The translations under genes and the position numbers were made by a program. A stretch of 64,000 nt of DNA. It comes from Epiperipatus broadwayi. Lineage: Eukaryota > Onychophora > Udeonychophora > Euonychophora > Peripatidae. Shown piece by piece: positions 50,155 through 62,524 of this stretch. The notes below the pieces were generated by a model. That model saw only the letters and a list, made by a program, of their open reading frames with translations, was not told where the DNA came from and ran no database searches. The stretch is taken from positions 2,855,149-2,919,148 of the forward strand of contig JAQFVV010012405.1 in the NCBI GenBank assembly GCA_028023455.1, in the 5' to 3' direction. Position 1 is the stretch's first letter. The number at the start of each line of letters is the position of its first letter.

Positions 50155-51402
50155 TCCAGAAGCTTGCCAACCATTTTTATTTTAAATAATTCATTTTTAG
50201 GGGCATCCAACACATGGTATAAACAATATGGTTGACACTAACTTATCATATTTAATATTTACTTTTTGTTTTATTTCTAAAATGGATAAAGAAACACAAA
50301 AGTCCAAAGGGTTGTAATTGAAAAGTTTTTTTAATGTAATTGCAATAAACAAAACAAAAATAAAACGTGTTTAAGCAAACTACAACAAAAATGTGGTTAT
50401 TCATGTCAGCAGACAGACATATTCCACTGCATCTTGTTTTGTCGATGGAAGATTCCAAATTTTAATTATACTTCCAAAAATGATAAAACAAGTAAAGTAT
50501 GTTAAAATAATAACAATAATTTTAGTAAATGAATGTCATAAAAATCATGATAATTTTAATCACAAATTATCTCTTCGCCATGTGTTAAGGGTTCACTACA
50601 TGTTAACATTTGAATGTTATACTGTGTATGGAATTTATTACAAAATGCGCCCATTTTTTGAAAATTAAGATTAAATTTAATATACGTAGGCATTTTATTT
50701 TAAATAATCCATTTTCCGTGTTGAAGTATTTGTTTACCCCCCCCCCCCCATGAAATTATTTTTTCAAACATGGTCGAAAGATTTGTTTACATTTTTTTTT
50801 TCAAACATATTTTCTGAACATGAGTAGCTTTGTTAACTTTAAAAAAATATTAACAAATGTATTTTAAATTGATTGTTAATTTTAAAAAAATTGGATACAT
50901 TTTAAAATAAATTCCATTCACAACAGAATGTATAAATATTAGCACATTGTGAACCCTTATCTTATGTAGCTAAAATTATTGTAATTTTTTAAACATTCAT
51001 TAATGCCAATCAGCATTATTTTTTTAACATTCATTTTTTGCTTTATCATTTTTGGAAATATGATTAAAATTTGGAATCTTCCATTGAAAAGAACAAGATG
51101 CAATGGAATGTTTTCAAAATTATAGATAGTGGCTGCTGAAAAAGTAATGTCTTTCTGCTGACGTGAATAATAACATTTGTTATAGTTTGCTTAATGATGT
51201 TTTATTTTTTTTACTACATTTACATAAATAAAAATTGTTAAAATTACAACACATTATTCTTTGTGTTTCTTATCATTTAAAAAAATAAAAAAAAACAAGT
51301 AAATATTGAATACAATAACTTAGACAGCCTATTGTTTATTCCAGGCTGGAAGCCACTGAACATTGATCATTTGAAATAAAAATGGATGACAAGCTTTCAG
51401 AA
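50155..51402. mobile_element. Long inverted-repeat element (foldback family C)
   Basis: Almost the whole 1.25 kb is an inverted repeat. The left arm is 50155-about 50680 and the right arm about 50850-51402. Matching blocks are CAGAAGCTTGCC against GACAAGCTTTCAG at the ends, ATTCATGTCAGCAGACAGAC (50399) against GTCTTTCTGCTGACGTGAAT (51149), GGAAGATTCCAAATTTTAAT (50448) and its complement at 51065-51084, and AAGGGTTCAC (50587) against GTGAACCCTT (50949). The spacer holds a C run (50737-50749). Frames in the arms are incidental. Long TIRs occur in MULE, foldback and some hAT-like elements; the class is undecided. Confidence 0.88.
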
Positions 51403-53448
51403 AACATACTATGTAAGTACCTTTAATTTGATGTATTTAGTGGGGATGATGATGATGGTTACTCATCTCCTCATGGCACCTTTTTATTTTTCCATACTGT
51501 TACAATATATATCATGGTTTCAGGAACAACTGTGTTTAATAAAATGAAATTTAATAAAATACTGACATTTTGACAAGATAGCACTTGTCTTCAACTGGAT
51601 GAAAAGATATCAATAATAGCATAGTTATAATAGAGATAATTGAATCACATAAATTGTCTTAAATTTGGTAGTGTTTGCAAATTTTTATTCATTTGCACGA
51701 GGACACTCTTCCATACAGTTGGTAATTTTATTGTTTCATCATGTTTGTTATGCAATTTGTTTTTTTAAATATTTTTATAGTCTTACTAAATATTTTTTGA
51801 TAATGGTTGTTGCATGTGGCAATGTACAGACACTATCAAATTTAAGTCAGTCTACATTATACACTCATCTTTGGTACAATTATATAATTGTTATTGTTTT
51901 TTTTTTTTGAAATGTTGGTATTTTATTTTATTTTAATTTATTAAACACATTTGCTCTCGAAAAACGTGATTTTTAAAACATTCTATGCCCATGAAACTTT
52001 CCATTATCAGTAAATGTAAGAAATAGATTGATTATTCAGAGCCTTCAGAAGTGTTCTTTATTTAAGCCTCTACAAAATACCAAGGAACAGCATTGCTAAA
52101 GAGGGCAAACATTTTATATATAGCATGCAGAATTACTGTAGAAGTGGAAAACATATAAATAAAAAAGGAAGTGTTGAAAAAATATTTCTTCATAAAAAGG
52201 GGGGGAAAGGAAGTTAAAAAGAAAATTCATTTAAATGAAAAATTAAAAGTTAAAGGAAAATATAAACAAAGTATTATAAAATCTCAATTAATGCCTGAGA
52301 ATATATTATTTTACTTAAAAAAGAAAGAAAATACAATCAAGATAAGGTCTGAAATTTATCTTTTGTTTACTGCAATAGACAAGTGATGCACTTGAGAATC
52401 AAAAGTTTCTGGATCAAAGCTGTCCCTTTTTAGTACTTAGAAATTATTATATGACTTCTTGAGCAAATAATTATGTATTTATTTATTTCCTAATAAAGTT
52501 ATAAAAGTATTTTAAATTTTGTTGCAAAATTAATAAGAACAATAAGAAAGCTTAAATCAAATATTGAAGTTTCAATTGTTTATTCATCACTTAGTATAAT
52601 AATCTTGTTGAGGAAAAAAGGTATTAAAGTCAGCTCCAGATTTACATTTGTACCTGTAGTTAGTATAAATAACTATTAATTTTTTATTGTGACTATATAT
52701 ATATATATCCCTACTTCCACGCTTATATAAAAAAATGTATACGGTTCTTGTAGAAAAGTTTAGTTAATTTAACACTATTATATAATATTAATAATAATTA
52801 TATATATAAAATATATGAAATTTGTGAAAATATAAAGATCTTTCAAATAAGCAAAGTAGAGTCTCTTGTGACAGATAGGGTTAGTGAACATCTGTTTTTC
52901 AATTCTTAGTATTTAGGAAAGCAGGTGGTGAGGTCTAACTTTTTTAAAACCCAGGATAGAATCTCAAGTTAAATTAAGGACATTCTGAATTAATAATTAA
53001 ATAAAAAGCTTTAATGAAAATTAAAATTTTAAATAATGAGTAATACTTTGATGTTTTTTTAAAATAGGTTTTTATAATTGCAACTAATTCTTTGATTTAT
53101 ATGTGACAAATGTTTTATTTTATTTTGTTTTTATTAGATAAACAGGTTACAAAACAATATCAGAACAATTATATATAAAACCATGAAAGTATAATAAGGG
53201 ATATCTGTAAAAATTGAAATCTCACAATGTATTAACAATATTTTTATCCAAACTACTGTTAGCATAGGTAAGTATTGTAATAATCGAAAGTCATATATAT
53301 ATATTCTGTACTTTATATGTAGGAGAACCGAAACATCACAACATCCTAAAGACTTTTCACAATATATAAATTTCTACCATACAGTTATGTATATATATTA
53401 AAAGGTTGTAACAGATTTTATTTTTTATTTTATTTTTAAGTGTCATAG
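51403..53448. other. Non-coding stretch, no recognised element
   Basis: No coding remnant. A TA tract at 52697-52710 is followed by CCCTACTTCCACGCTTATAT, faintly like the right terminus of the large element (CCCTTACTTCTGGATATAT at 43402). The 71- and 81-codon frames here are unsupported. Confidence 0.45.
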
Positions 53449-53525
53449 CATCGGCCGGGACCGTAACCCGGGCAACTGCCTGCAAGTGCAAAGCAGTCGC
53501 GCTGACCTCTCGACCTCCAATGCAA
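53435..53525 (-). mobile_element. tRNA-like SINE head with A-rich tail
   Basis: On the minus strand GGTCGAGAGGTCAGCGCGAC gives a D-arm/A-box-like region. An anticodon-like arm follows (CTGC, loop, GCAG). Then comes a perfect 5-bp T-stem: CCGGG, loop TTACGGT, CCCGG. An A-rich run (53410-53440) follows downstream on the minus strand, as in simple SINEs. The T-loop lacks the invariant C56, and the acceptor stem does not pair, so it is not a functional tRNA. It is by far the GC-richest 70 bp of the window, suggesting a younger insertion than its surroundings. Confidence 0.75.
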
Positions 53526-54261
53526 GATTTTATAGATTAAAATGTTGAAGTATGTCTAACAATATTTACTTCTATAAAATCCATGATAATTTTTTAATTA
53601 ATGTATGAAGATTGATTGAGATTGTTATTGATATTGAGATTGTCTAAATGTTGGCTGATTTTAATGATAAATTCTTATAAGAAAGATTTATTTATATTGA
53701 AAGCAGCTGTATTCTAGCTCTATCTAATGTAAGCTTGGGTAATCAGTGATTTCTGGATGATCTTTTTGCATTTTAAATCTCGCTGATTGCTTTGCCTTTA
53801 TCAATAAGTTTTGAGATTTGAAATTGTAAATAAGGCGATAATGCATTAAGCAACACCGAGCTGAAGATTTAATTGATTTAGTATTATTAGAATTTTCTTT
53901 ACTTGTGAAAAATGTTTAAAAAGTTGTGATCTTTCAATTTCCATGTAATATTAACTAATTTCTGACTGTTCCACTTTTAGTTTAAAGATAAGTCAGGCAA
54001 AAATGTATAATTGCTTTTTTTTAATTAGTTATTATACATCATAATTTAAAATTTATTTAAAAAATACATTGCTTGCATTGATTGTTTACATTTATATAGT
54101 CTGTGAAATTTTTTAAATTAATATATATATATTGAATTCGTGCAGTGGAAAAGATGACAAGAAGTGATGAGGATGAAATGTATTGGTTCTTTTCATACCT
54201 ATTAAGTTTATCATATATATTATTCCATGACAAAAGATCATTAAAATTAATAAAAATTATA
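53526..54261. other. AT-rich non-coding stretch
   Basis: No recognised feature; ATTGAGATTG-type words repeat at 53613-53645. Confidence 0.5.
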
Positions 54262-54411
54262 TTAACTGAAATACAGGCTTATTATTTACCTATATCAATA
54301 TATGTAATATATAGAGTATATGAGCACAGACTTTCACACGACCCACCACTCTCCACTCTATCTCATAACACTGGTATGTCTGAACACATATATGTCAAAA
54401 GATAAATAAAC
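54262..54411 (+). repeat. Interspersed repeat family B, partial copy
   Basis: AACTGAAATACAGGCTTATT, GAGCACAGACTTTCACACGA and CACCACTCTCCACTCTATCT are the reverse complement of the end of the copies at 22186-22505 and 57390-57745. Only about 150 bp is present. The 86-codon frame across it is shared, as translation, by minus frames in other copies, but this reflects DNA homology and not a gene. Confidence 0.82.
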
Positions 54412-57123
54412 ACAAGATCAAACCTGATCCATGCTTGTTATGATGTTTGTAAAACTTTCTGTCTGCCATTTTATCTACATTTAAATTTTAGGCCAGTAAA
54501 TAAGTTATTAAAGTATACATTTCCTATTAAAATGTTTTACTATAAATATTAGAGGGGCCCAGATAAATATATACTCAAATACATATATATATATAGAATT
54601 ACAGATGGAAATTTTTATAAAAATCAATATAAAAATTTTTAATATGATATTTTTTTTAAGTATTTTATTCTGAAGATTTGCGTTCACGATAAAACTTACT
54701 AACATTCCCTAGCGTTCAAACAAAAGAAAATCCATTAATAAAATGGTAATGGGTTTTCTAATCAAAGTAAAATTAAAATAGAAAAGATAATTTGAAATAT
54801 AAATTCTGCAAATTTACATTTAATTAAAAATAGATTTGAAACAATTAAATCATTGGGTTTATTGGAAAGTTGATCTCAAGAATACAATTCCAATATACTT
54901 TAGGTATTCCAGCATTGCCACTTAACCTGGAGCATATGAAAAAGGGAATTTTCCAAAAATAACTGAAAAAGGTATAAATAGCCAAAGAGAACAATAGAAG
55001 ACAGCCAATCACAGTTTTTGTCAGTGATTGCCTGATGAACCTATGCCCGTTAAATTTTAATAAATGTCTGAAAGCATGGTAGTTGGGTAGACGGGTTTTA
55101 ACTTGCCCATCTTTCACTGCCCCAAAGATGATCATCCAATACCTCATGTCAGATAAAATTTCATCAAAATGAACTGCTGAACTCTTTTATTCAATTCATA
55201 GCTAGCTATGCCTGTGTGGAAATTCAGTTTTCATCATGGGATTTCGACTTCCACTTGGACTCATAATAAATTAGTTAATATATTTCCAATTTGTAATTTC
55301 TAACTGCCTAATTTATTCTGCTAAACTCCAGTGCCCAAATAATGTAATGTAATCCCCACAACGTAATTTAAATGCAATTTAAAATATTTAATTTAATAGT
55401 CTGTAAACTACTCTTGCTATTACTTAAAATCTAATGTCTTTGCTCTCTTTCTATCTGTTTTAAAATTATGCCTTTTAATGCTAAACTTCCTTCTAATGTG
55501 GTTTAGAAAATATTGTTATTAATTATTTGAATGAAATGAATATATGCCAATTTTGTTCCATCTTGACAAAAGCTTTACTTAAATAAATATTCGCTGCCTA
55601 TTTCCCGACCAATGTTTGTCGGTAAATAAAATAAATAATTCTCTAGCTCTGAAGATTTTGGAGCAACCTTTATTTTGTCGAGATGAAATTATATTATTAT
55701 GTCTTTTTATATTTATATGTACACGGTTTAGTTGTGGGAAGACGTGAGATTCAATATGAGAGTTTATTCAGTTAAATTATTTCATTTTTAAAGAGTGAAA
55801 GGGAGGTGTTTTATAAATTATATTCATGTTAAATAATAAGAGAGAAATAGAATGTTATTTGAAATGTTAGTGGGATTTTGTGTTGAAAGGAGGTATGTGT
55901 CACTCATTACAAATATTCATCATAATAATTAATGCTTATTTGATTGTTGTCAGTCTGATCTTGGTCAATCTGTATGCATTTATGTAATCTTTATAGCTCA
56001 GCACAATTATATATTTAAATGCTAAAATATATTCTCCAGTATTAGTATTTTTGCCTTGCTGGTATTTTGCTTAGATACTTGTCTTTTGTCCTGTGTGACT
56101 GCTAGATCATAACTAGACCACGTGATAACTGGCCATATATTTTCTTATCAGGATATGAAAGCTAAAATGGGAAGAACTGGGGCAAGCTAAGCTCAGCTAG
56201 TCTTGGCAATTCTCATGTTTCTTTCACCTGAAATATTTTTATGTTTGCTAAAGGCGCAGACCATTCTTTCTTTATTTCTTGGCATCACGGGAATGGAGGC
56301 AGGTGAATTGAGTGTATGCTAGTAATGTAATATCGAATACTGGGCTTTGTTCACTTTCTTTTGTCTGAGCACATTATGGCGGCTTGACCATGATCTGATT
56401 AATTTCTGTATTTTAAATCTTGAAATATTTATTTGCAAATATCACGATCCATTTATATTTTAAATGTGTCACTCTCTTCGACACCAATCCCTATAGTTTG
56501 AGTTAATCATTTCTCTCTTAAAATAAAATCAATCAGCATAAAATTATATTTATCATAGCTCTTTAAAAATATCCATTTCTATATCTCAGACTTGGGCGGG
56601 CGTCTTGCACAAATCGATAATCGTTTACATTTGTTACTTTGGCATATAAACTATACCGCTCTCATGCCGGAGGCATAATAATGACAGAATAGAAATTTGT
56701 GTAAAATAATTTATAAAATGAAATCAGAGACATTAGATAAGTTATAAAAATGTTTTATTAAATATATCTGTGAATTTAAGATACCTGTAGTTCGTCTCTA
56801 TTCCTTCATTCTAAAATTAGCATTTTCTAATTAATTATTGTGCTGCTATCTGATGACTCAAGGTCACACACATACCATTTTATATTTAAATAAATAGATA
56901 GTCTAATTAAAGTTAATAATTAGAGTTAGACATACGAATTAATTGAGATCCATGCTCTACCATTGATGCTAGTGGGCCGGAGTGTGGAAAAGATTAATTG
57001 CTTGCCTCGAAAATGTTGTTAATTAGTTTGCAGATTTCTTTGATCTCACGTATGGTTGGATTCGAGGTACTTTTACCCAGGCTGTGAATCGTGTTGAGTT
57101 AATATACAATTTCGACCAGTACA
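54412..57123. other. Non-coding stretch, lower repeat content
   Basis: 55000-55250 and 56050-56700 are less AT-rich than most of the window and match nothing else in it. A 100-codon minus frame (54845-55147) has a hydrophobic middle (LLLFSLAIYTFF) but no recognisable family. If any unique host sequence is present, it is most likely here. Confidence 0.45.
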
Positions 57124-57568
57124 ATATATATTTCATGCTAAACCAGCAATCATCAGTTGGTCCTGATTGTTATCTCTACCCATACATGCAACAAATGCTC
57201 ATATATTAAGATAGTCAATCTTCATACTTTAATAGACAGGTTTCAATCCATTCCACACTCCAACTCTTCAACCATCCATCCAATTGAAAATCTGATGATG
57301 GAATGCTCAAAGGCTACCATGAGGCCGAGAATCTCGTCACACCCATGTTGACCTAAAGTCACTCTGACCTTCATGTACAGGACAGCATTCCATTATCAGA
57401 TCTTCAATTGGATGGATGGTTGAAGAGTTGGAATGTGGAGTGGATTGAAGCCTGTCCATTAAAGTATGAAGATTGGCTATCTTAATATATTTCTGAGCAC
57501 TTGTTGCATATATGTGTAGAGATGATAATCTGGACCAAGTGATGAGTTGCTGGTTTAGCATGAAATAC
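57124..57568. repeat. Family B palindrome (two copies head to head)
   Basis: The arm 57128-about 57325 is the reverse complement of about 57375-57568. Blocks are TTTCATGCTAAACCAGCAA against TTGCTGGTTTAGCATGAAA, CATACTTTAATAGACAGG against CCTGTCCATTAAAGTATG, and CAACCATCCATCCAATTGAA against TTCAATTGGATGGATGGTTG. Each arm is about 190 bp. The two small frames in it are by-products of the repeat. Confidence 0.88.
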
Positions 57569-57770
57569 ATTTATTGGTGATTATTTATCTTTTTGACATA
57601 TATGGGTTCAGGTGTATCAGTGTTATAAGATAGAATGGAGAGTGGTGGGTTGTGTGAAAGTCTGTGCTTATATACTCTATATATTACATATATTAATACA
57701 GGTAAATAATAAGCCTGTATTTCAGCTATTACATAGTAGAGATCTCTGCCCATCCCTCATATATATATAT
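57569..57770 (-). repeat. Family B, outer part of the second copy
   Basis: This continues the right arm of the palindrome with the terminal part of the family (GAGAGTGGTGGGTTGTGTGA, AAGCCTGTATTTCAGC), matching 22380-22500 and the complement of 54262-54400. It ends near a short TA tract at 57760. Confidence 0.82.
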
Positions 57771-57779
57771 ATTAAATAG

Positions 57780-58160
57780 ATTATGTCGTGTACATGAGGG
57801 TCACCTTGACTTTAGATCAACATGGGTGTGATGAAAATCTTGGCCTCAGGGTGGCCTTTGAGCATTTCCTCATCAGATTTTCAATTTGAATGGACGATTG
57901 AACAGTTGGAGTGTGTAGTGGATTGAAGCCTGTCCATTAAAGTATGAAGATTGGCTATCTTAATAGATATCTGAGCACTTGTTGCATATATGTGTAGAAA
58001 TGATAATCTGGACCAACTGCTGATTGCTGGTTTAGCATGAAATACATATATTGGTGACTATTTCTCTTTTTGACATATATGTGTTCAGGTGTACTAGTGT
58101 TATGGGATAGAATGGAGAGTGTTGGGTAATGTGAAAGTCTGTGTTCATATACCCTAAAAA
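57780..58160 (-). repeat. Family B, third copy in tandem
   Basis: This copy starts further upstream in the family (GTCGTGTACATGAGGGTCAC, CATGGGTGTGATGAAAAT) and runs in the same direction as the 57390-57770 copy, about 477 bp away. It ends at CTGTGTTCATATACCCTA, short of the last block. Confidence 0.85.
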
Positions 58161-61100
58161 GTATATTCAAAATCGTTATTTTTAACAATGATTCAAAACA
58201 TATAAATTAATACTAAATAATAAAATAAATTAGACAACACATCTTTAAAGAACATTTTTTTTTTGTTTTAGAATAAAAATATAATTTAATCTTAAATATT
58301 ATAGATTATTGTTATGTTTGAAATAAATTTAATGCATGTAAAATCTAATTTATAACTATTAATATAATAATGATAACATGTTTGATAAAAGAGTTAGTTA
58401 AATGCTATTTAGTAATAAGTTGGATTATAAGAAGTAAATTAAATAGATAATACCTTCCTTTATTTGTCTTTCATTGTTTTTTTATTCTTTTATTTCATAT
58501 AGAATGGTTTTATAACTGAAAACATTCCTTTTTAAATTCTTTTATTTTAAAATGCAGTGACAGCAAAAAATAATTTAGTTACTGGAGTTTATAAATAGCA
58601 AGGCACTGCATAGATATTGTAATGGTCATATTTGTACATTCACTTAAGAAAATCCAGAGTCCAGGTAAATTACACCAAAGCTGAGCTAGATGAGGGGTTG
58701 ACACCTTGGATCTGATCATACTTCAACTCATTCACCAGCAGTCTATGATTTAGTACCCTATGGATGACATTTATGAGGTTACACTCAGTCTCAATTTTCT
58801 TTGCGAGCCAGCTGAGAAAAGGGTGGAAGGAAGGGAATAATTAATAAATTAACTAAATTATTATTCAACACTCTATGACTTAATAATGCATAATAAATAT
58901 GTATTAATAAAAATTTGGGTGATTTGGAATAAGTTGTGAGTAACATATTAAACACCAATAATTTCAACATATTTAATAATTAAGAATCAATGGATTAATA
59001 AAAACAAAATAACATAAATTTTTGCCTTGGTGGCAGAAATTATGCACACAGGCATTAAATTAATGATGAGGCAGATAATAGTACAGTGGTCTCATCTTAA
59101 TAATATTGCAATTTATATGATTGATTATCTGCAGTCTATGACTCAAGTCTATGTGGTATGTCATACTATTCTCAAGATTTGCTACTAGTAAATTAAATAT
59201 TACCAGAATGACACAAATGAAAATGTTACTTTACTCATTTTAATATGTATTGTTTATGAGCAATAAATACACTCAAAATACAGATTCCCTAGGTAATTCA
59301 GATTCCATGTTCAGTCTAATGATGAAATTTAATAATAGGGTGGAACAAACTGTTTACTTTAGTTGGGCATCCGAGACTATGGCACTAAAATATTAAATTA
59401 GAGATTATGGTGTGAATGTGCAGTTATTCATAGGATTCAGTACCAAGTACTCAGTACTCTTGAATCAATGACTTGTTAGTGCAAAAACAAAGAACATTAG
59501 TTTGATATGTCAGCACAGCTTTGAATATGGTTCTGGACCTTTGTGTTCCAGTTCTAGAAATATAACTGTCCAAACTAAATAATGGGTGGTCTGTTACCAT
59601 GCGTCCATTTAAGAAAGCATAGCAAAGTGTAAATACATGTTCTGTGCTTAAACAATAATATGTATTTAAGACAATTAAAATGTGCACAAATATCTATAAT
59701 TTCATTCTGCTGAAACTATTTTGACCCAGTTCTCAAAATAGCATACCAGAATGATGCTAAGAAAGGGTCAATAGCAATCTAGTTTAGAGATATTGAATCT
59801 GTACATATTTTTTTATAGATAAACTAGGGAGGAGAAAGCATATTTTGAGTGTTATGACATTTACAAATATGCCTTTAAGTATCATCCCTGGCTGTCATCT
59901 AACCAAGAAATATAATATTACTTCGCAAACCTTAATAAACAAACTAGCACATATTAATTAAATAAATATAGATAAAAATAAGCACTTTAGTGATCTGTTG
60001 TTATCTCTTAGAATAGATTTCAAAAGAGAGATTTCTATCAGCTAAAAAGCAATGAGAAGTTTATATTGGAGAGCTTCTAATCATCTCTCCAAAGGTTTAC
60101 TAAGTTAATTATTCTCTACTTTGAATTATGGCATATCATAACATATAAATTAAGAATAAAATAAATTGATCAAAATAGAAAGTGGGCATGGTTGCAGATT
60201 ATAAAAAGGTTAAATAATAACTGATTACAGTTATTATTTTTAAAGAAAAGTTATTTTAAAATTACCTTTATATTTATAGGCAAGACTATTACAGTTACAT
60301 TTAAAGATTTATTTTACAGAATTTTAATTAATTAGAATTAATAATTTATGAATATTCATTACAGATAGCTTGCTTAAGGAATTTATTAGAGATTTTAATA
60401 GAAATTTATAGAACTCTGTGGTGAAAAAATATTACCAATCGTCTTCTAGGCTGTGTTGCTTGGCATTTGAAATGGGCACTGGCACTTCTCTGGATGGGTT
60501 ACTCTTCTTTGATGTCCTTCCATGGCAGCAGGTGCTAGTTGAACTTCTCCATTGTTTCAGCAATGATGATTGCTGTGGCAGCATGCAAGATGAGCTAGGG
60601 ATAGGAACACAGCAAATTGGCCTTCCTAGCCACTTATATTAAAATTTTGATGGGCTGGAAACTTGCTTGAATTATATTGTAGAGAGCTTTCAATGTGAAA
60701 ATATGGGGTTTATATACTAATTTTTTGCCCCTCATCTACATTTGCCTACAAGCCATGTTTACAGCATCAAAACCCATAAGTTTGTTTACAACTCTTAAAA
60801 TTATAAAATTGAGCTCTTTTGATGTTAGATTTTTTAATCAGACACTTTCATTTTAGTAAAGCAAAGGAAATCCCCAAGTGAATAGAAAATAGTGCTGCAT
60901 GATTGCATTTGCTTTAACTAAGCTGTACATTAAAATTTATTTTCAAAATTAACATTTAACCTACACACAATTTTAAACAGGTGCATGTGGCATGATTTCT
61001 TTTAATGGGAACTGTGTTAAAATTTAGAAACTTATAAATTGTTGTGTAAACATTTCATTATATATGTATGCTGGTCACCCATACAATTGTACATATATAT

Positions 61101-62227
61101 GCTATTCTTAAGTCCAATAATTTATAATAAATTAAAGATTTAAAACTATAAATAGAATTGTGCTATAATCTTGCTAAATTTATTATAAACTACAGCTTAT
61201 ACTCACATATATACAAGTGGTCTGGTAGATGTACTTTTAATTAAATATACAGGTATGTAGATACACATGTAGTTGACAGGATTTAAAGTTAGTACACAGG
61301 ATGTGTGACAAAATAGATGATTTCAATATATCCAGAATAAAATTTGAATAATGTCAATACTTAGTTTACCGTTACCTTGTATTTAATATTGAATAATTTA
61401 TTTATATCTAATTTTCTTCATATTCATTATCATCTTTCTTGATTAATTATTGTAATTCCAAATTTAGTGGCATATCATAGTAATAGTTCCCACATAGTGG
61501 CCATTTGCTATAATGATAGTGCTTTTAATTGCATGTGCATATTCATTATAGTGAAACAACATTTAATCCTTAGTTATTTTTTATTTTTTCTAAGATTTTT
61601 TAACAGTAAAATAGTTTAACCTTAGATCTATCATTAGTAATAGTTTCCTAGTAATATCATTGGCTAAATATGTTGTAGTGATTTCATGTTAAGAATTTCA
61701 CACTTTGCTTATTTTATAATAAATACATGAAAATATTTTATCTTATTTATATATATATATCATAAATTGTGGCTTAGATTCAAAGAGAAATTTTAAATAT
61801 TTTGCATTATGCAGTATTTTTATAGCCTAAACTGCACAAAACTAGAATTAAATGATAATTTAGTTTCATGTTCTGAAAAGAGGAGTTGTCATTTAATAGT
61901 AAAATCTTATTTATTTAATTTTAGTAATAAAATAATTTTACTTTTTGTTTTACCTTTTACAAGAAAAAAAGGGTAATGGAGATAACTTTGTAATTTTTAA
62001 TTTAAAACTAATTTGATCTGTTTATTAATTATTGAAGCAATTTGACTAATAATTTAACAGTAGAAAAAAAGAGATATATTTTTTTTCTAAAAAAGAAAAT
62101 ATTAACTTTATTCATTGTAAAATTGTTAATTATTGCATTATTTTAAATCCTCTTACCAACAAATTGATGCAAACAATTTCCTTTTTTATTATTATTAAAA
62201 AATAAAATAAAATTGTAAAGATATATA
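58161..62227. other. Non-coding stretch, no recognised element
   Basis: No coding remnant is recognised. The frame 60418-60642 (74 codons, + strand) lies in a locally less AT-rich patch and reads as a balanced peptide (SLDGLLFFDVLPWQQVLVEL) but has no match I know and no splice or promoter context. 58660-58820 is also less AT-rich. Confidence 0.45.
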
Positions 62228-62335
62228 GATATATATTGAAGTTATATATGTGCTTATATATATATATATATATTACATGCCAAGTTGAAGTTATATATGT
62301 GCTTATATATATATATATATATTACATGCCAAGTT
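62228..62335. repeat. Two-unit 52-bp tandem around a (TA)n core
   Basis: GAAGTTATATATGTGCTTAT, a TA run and TACATGCCAAGTT occur twice in a row and identically. Identity of the units implies a recent slippage or an assembly duplication. Confidence 0.9.
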
Positions 62336-62524
62336 GTATCTAAATACTTTTAAGCTCTGTTATAAAATCAGATATTCTACGGTAATATCCCACACAAACT
62401 CAAATATATATTATTATTCTATTTATTTATTTCTAAAGCACTTTTCGAAGGAGCCATGCCTTCATTTTCAAAGCTATAGATAGATAGCGATGTTCAATTT
62501 ATTTATTTATTTAAACCAACAGAT

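Noticed and set aside
54145-54405. 86-codon + frame whose peptide resembles frames at 22281, 57571 and 57955
   Set aside because: The peptide likeness follows from DNA-level copies of repeat family B in different phases and orientations; stops fall at different places in each copy.
54845-55147. 100-codon minus-strand frame with a hydrophobic centre
   Set aside because: The hydrophobic run could suggest a membrane segment, but there is no promoter, splice or family evidence, so it is left as non-coding.
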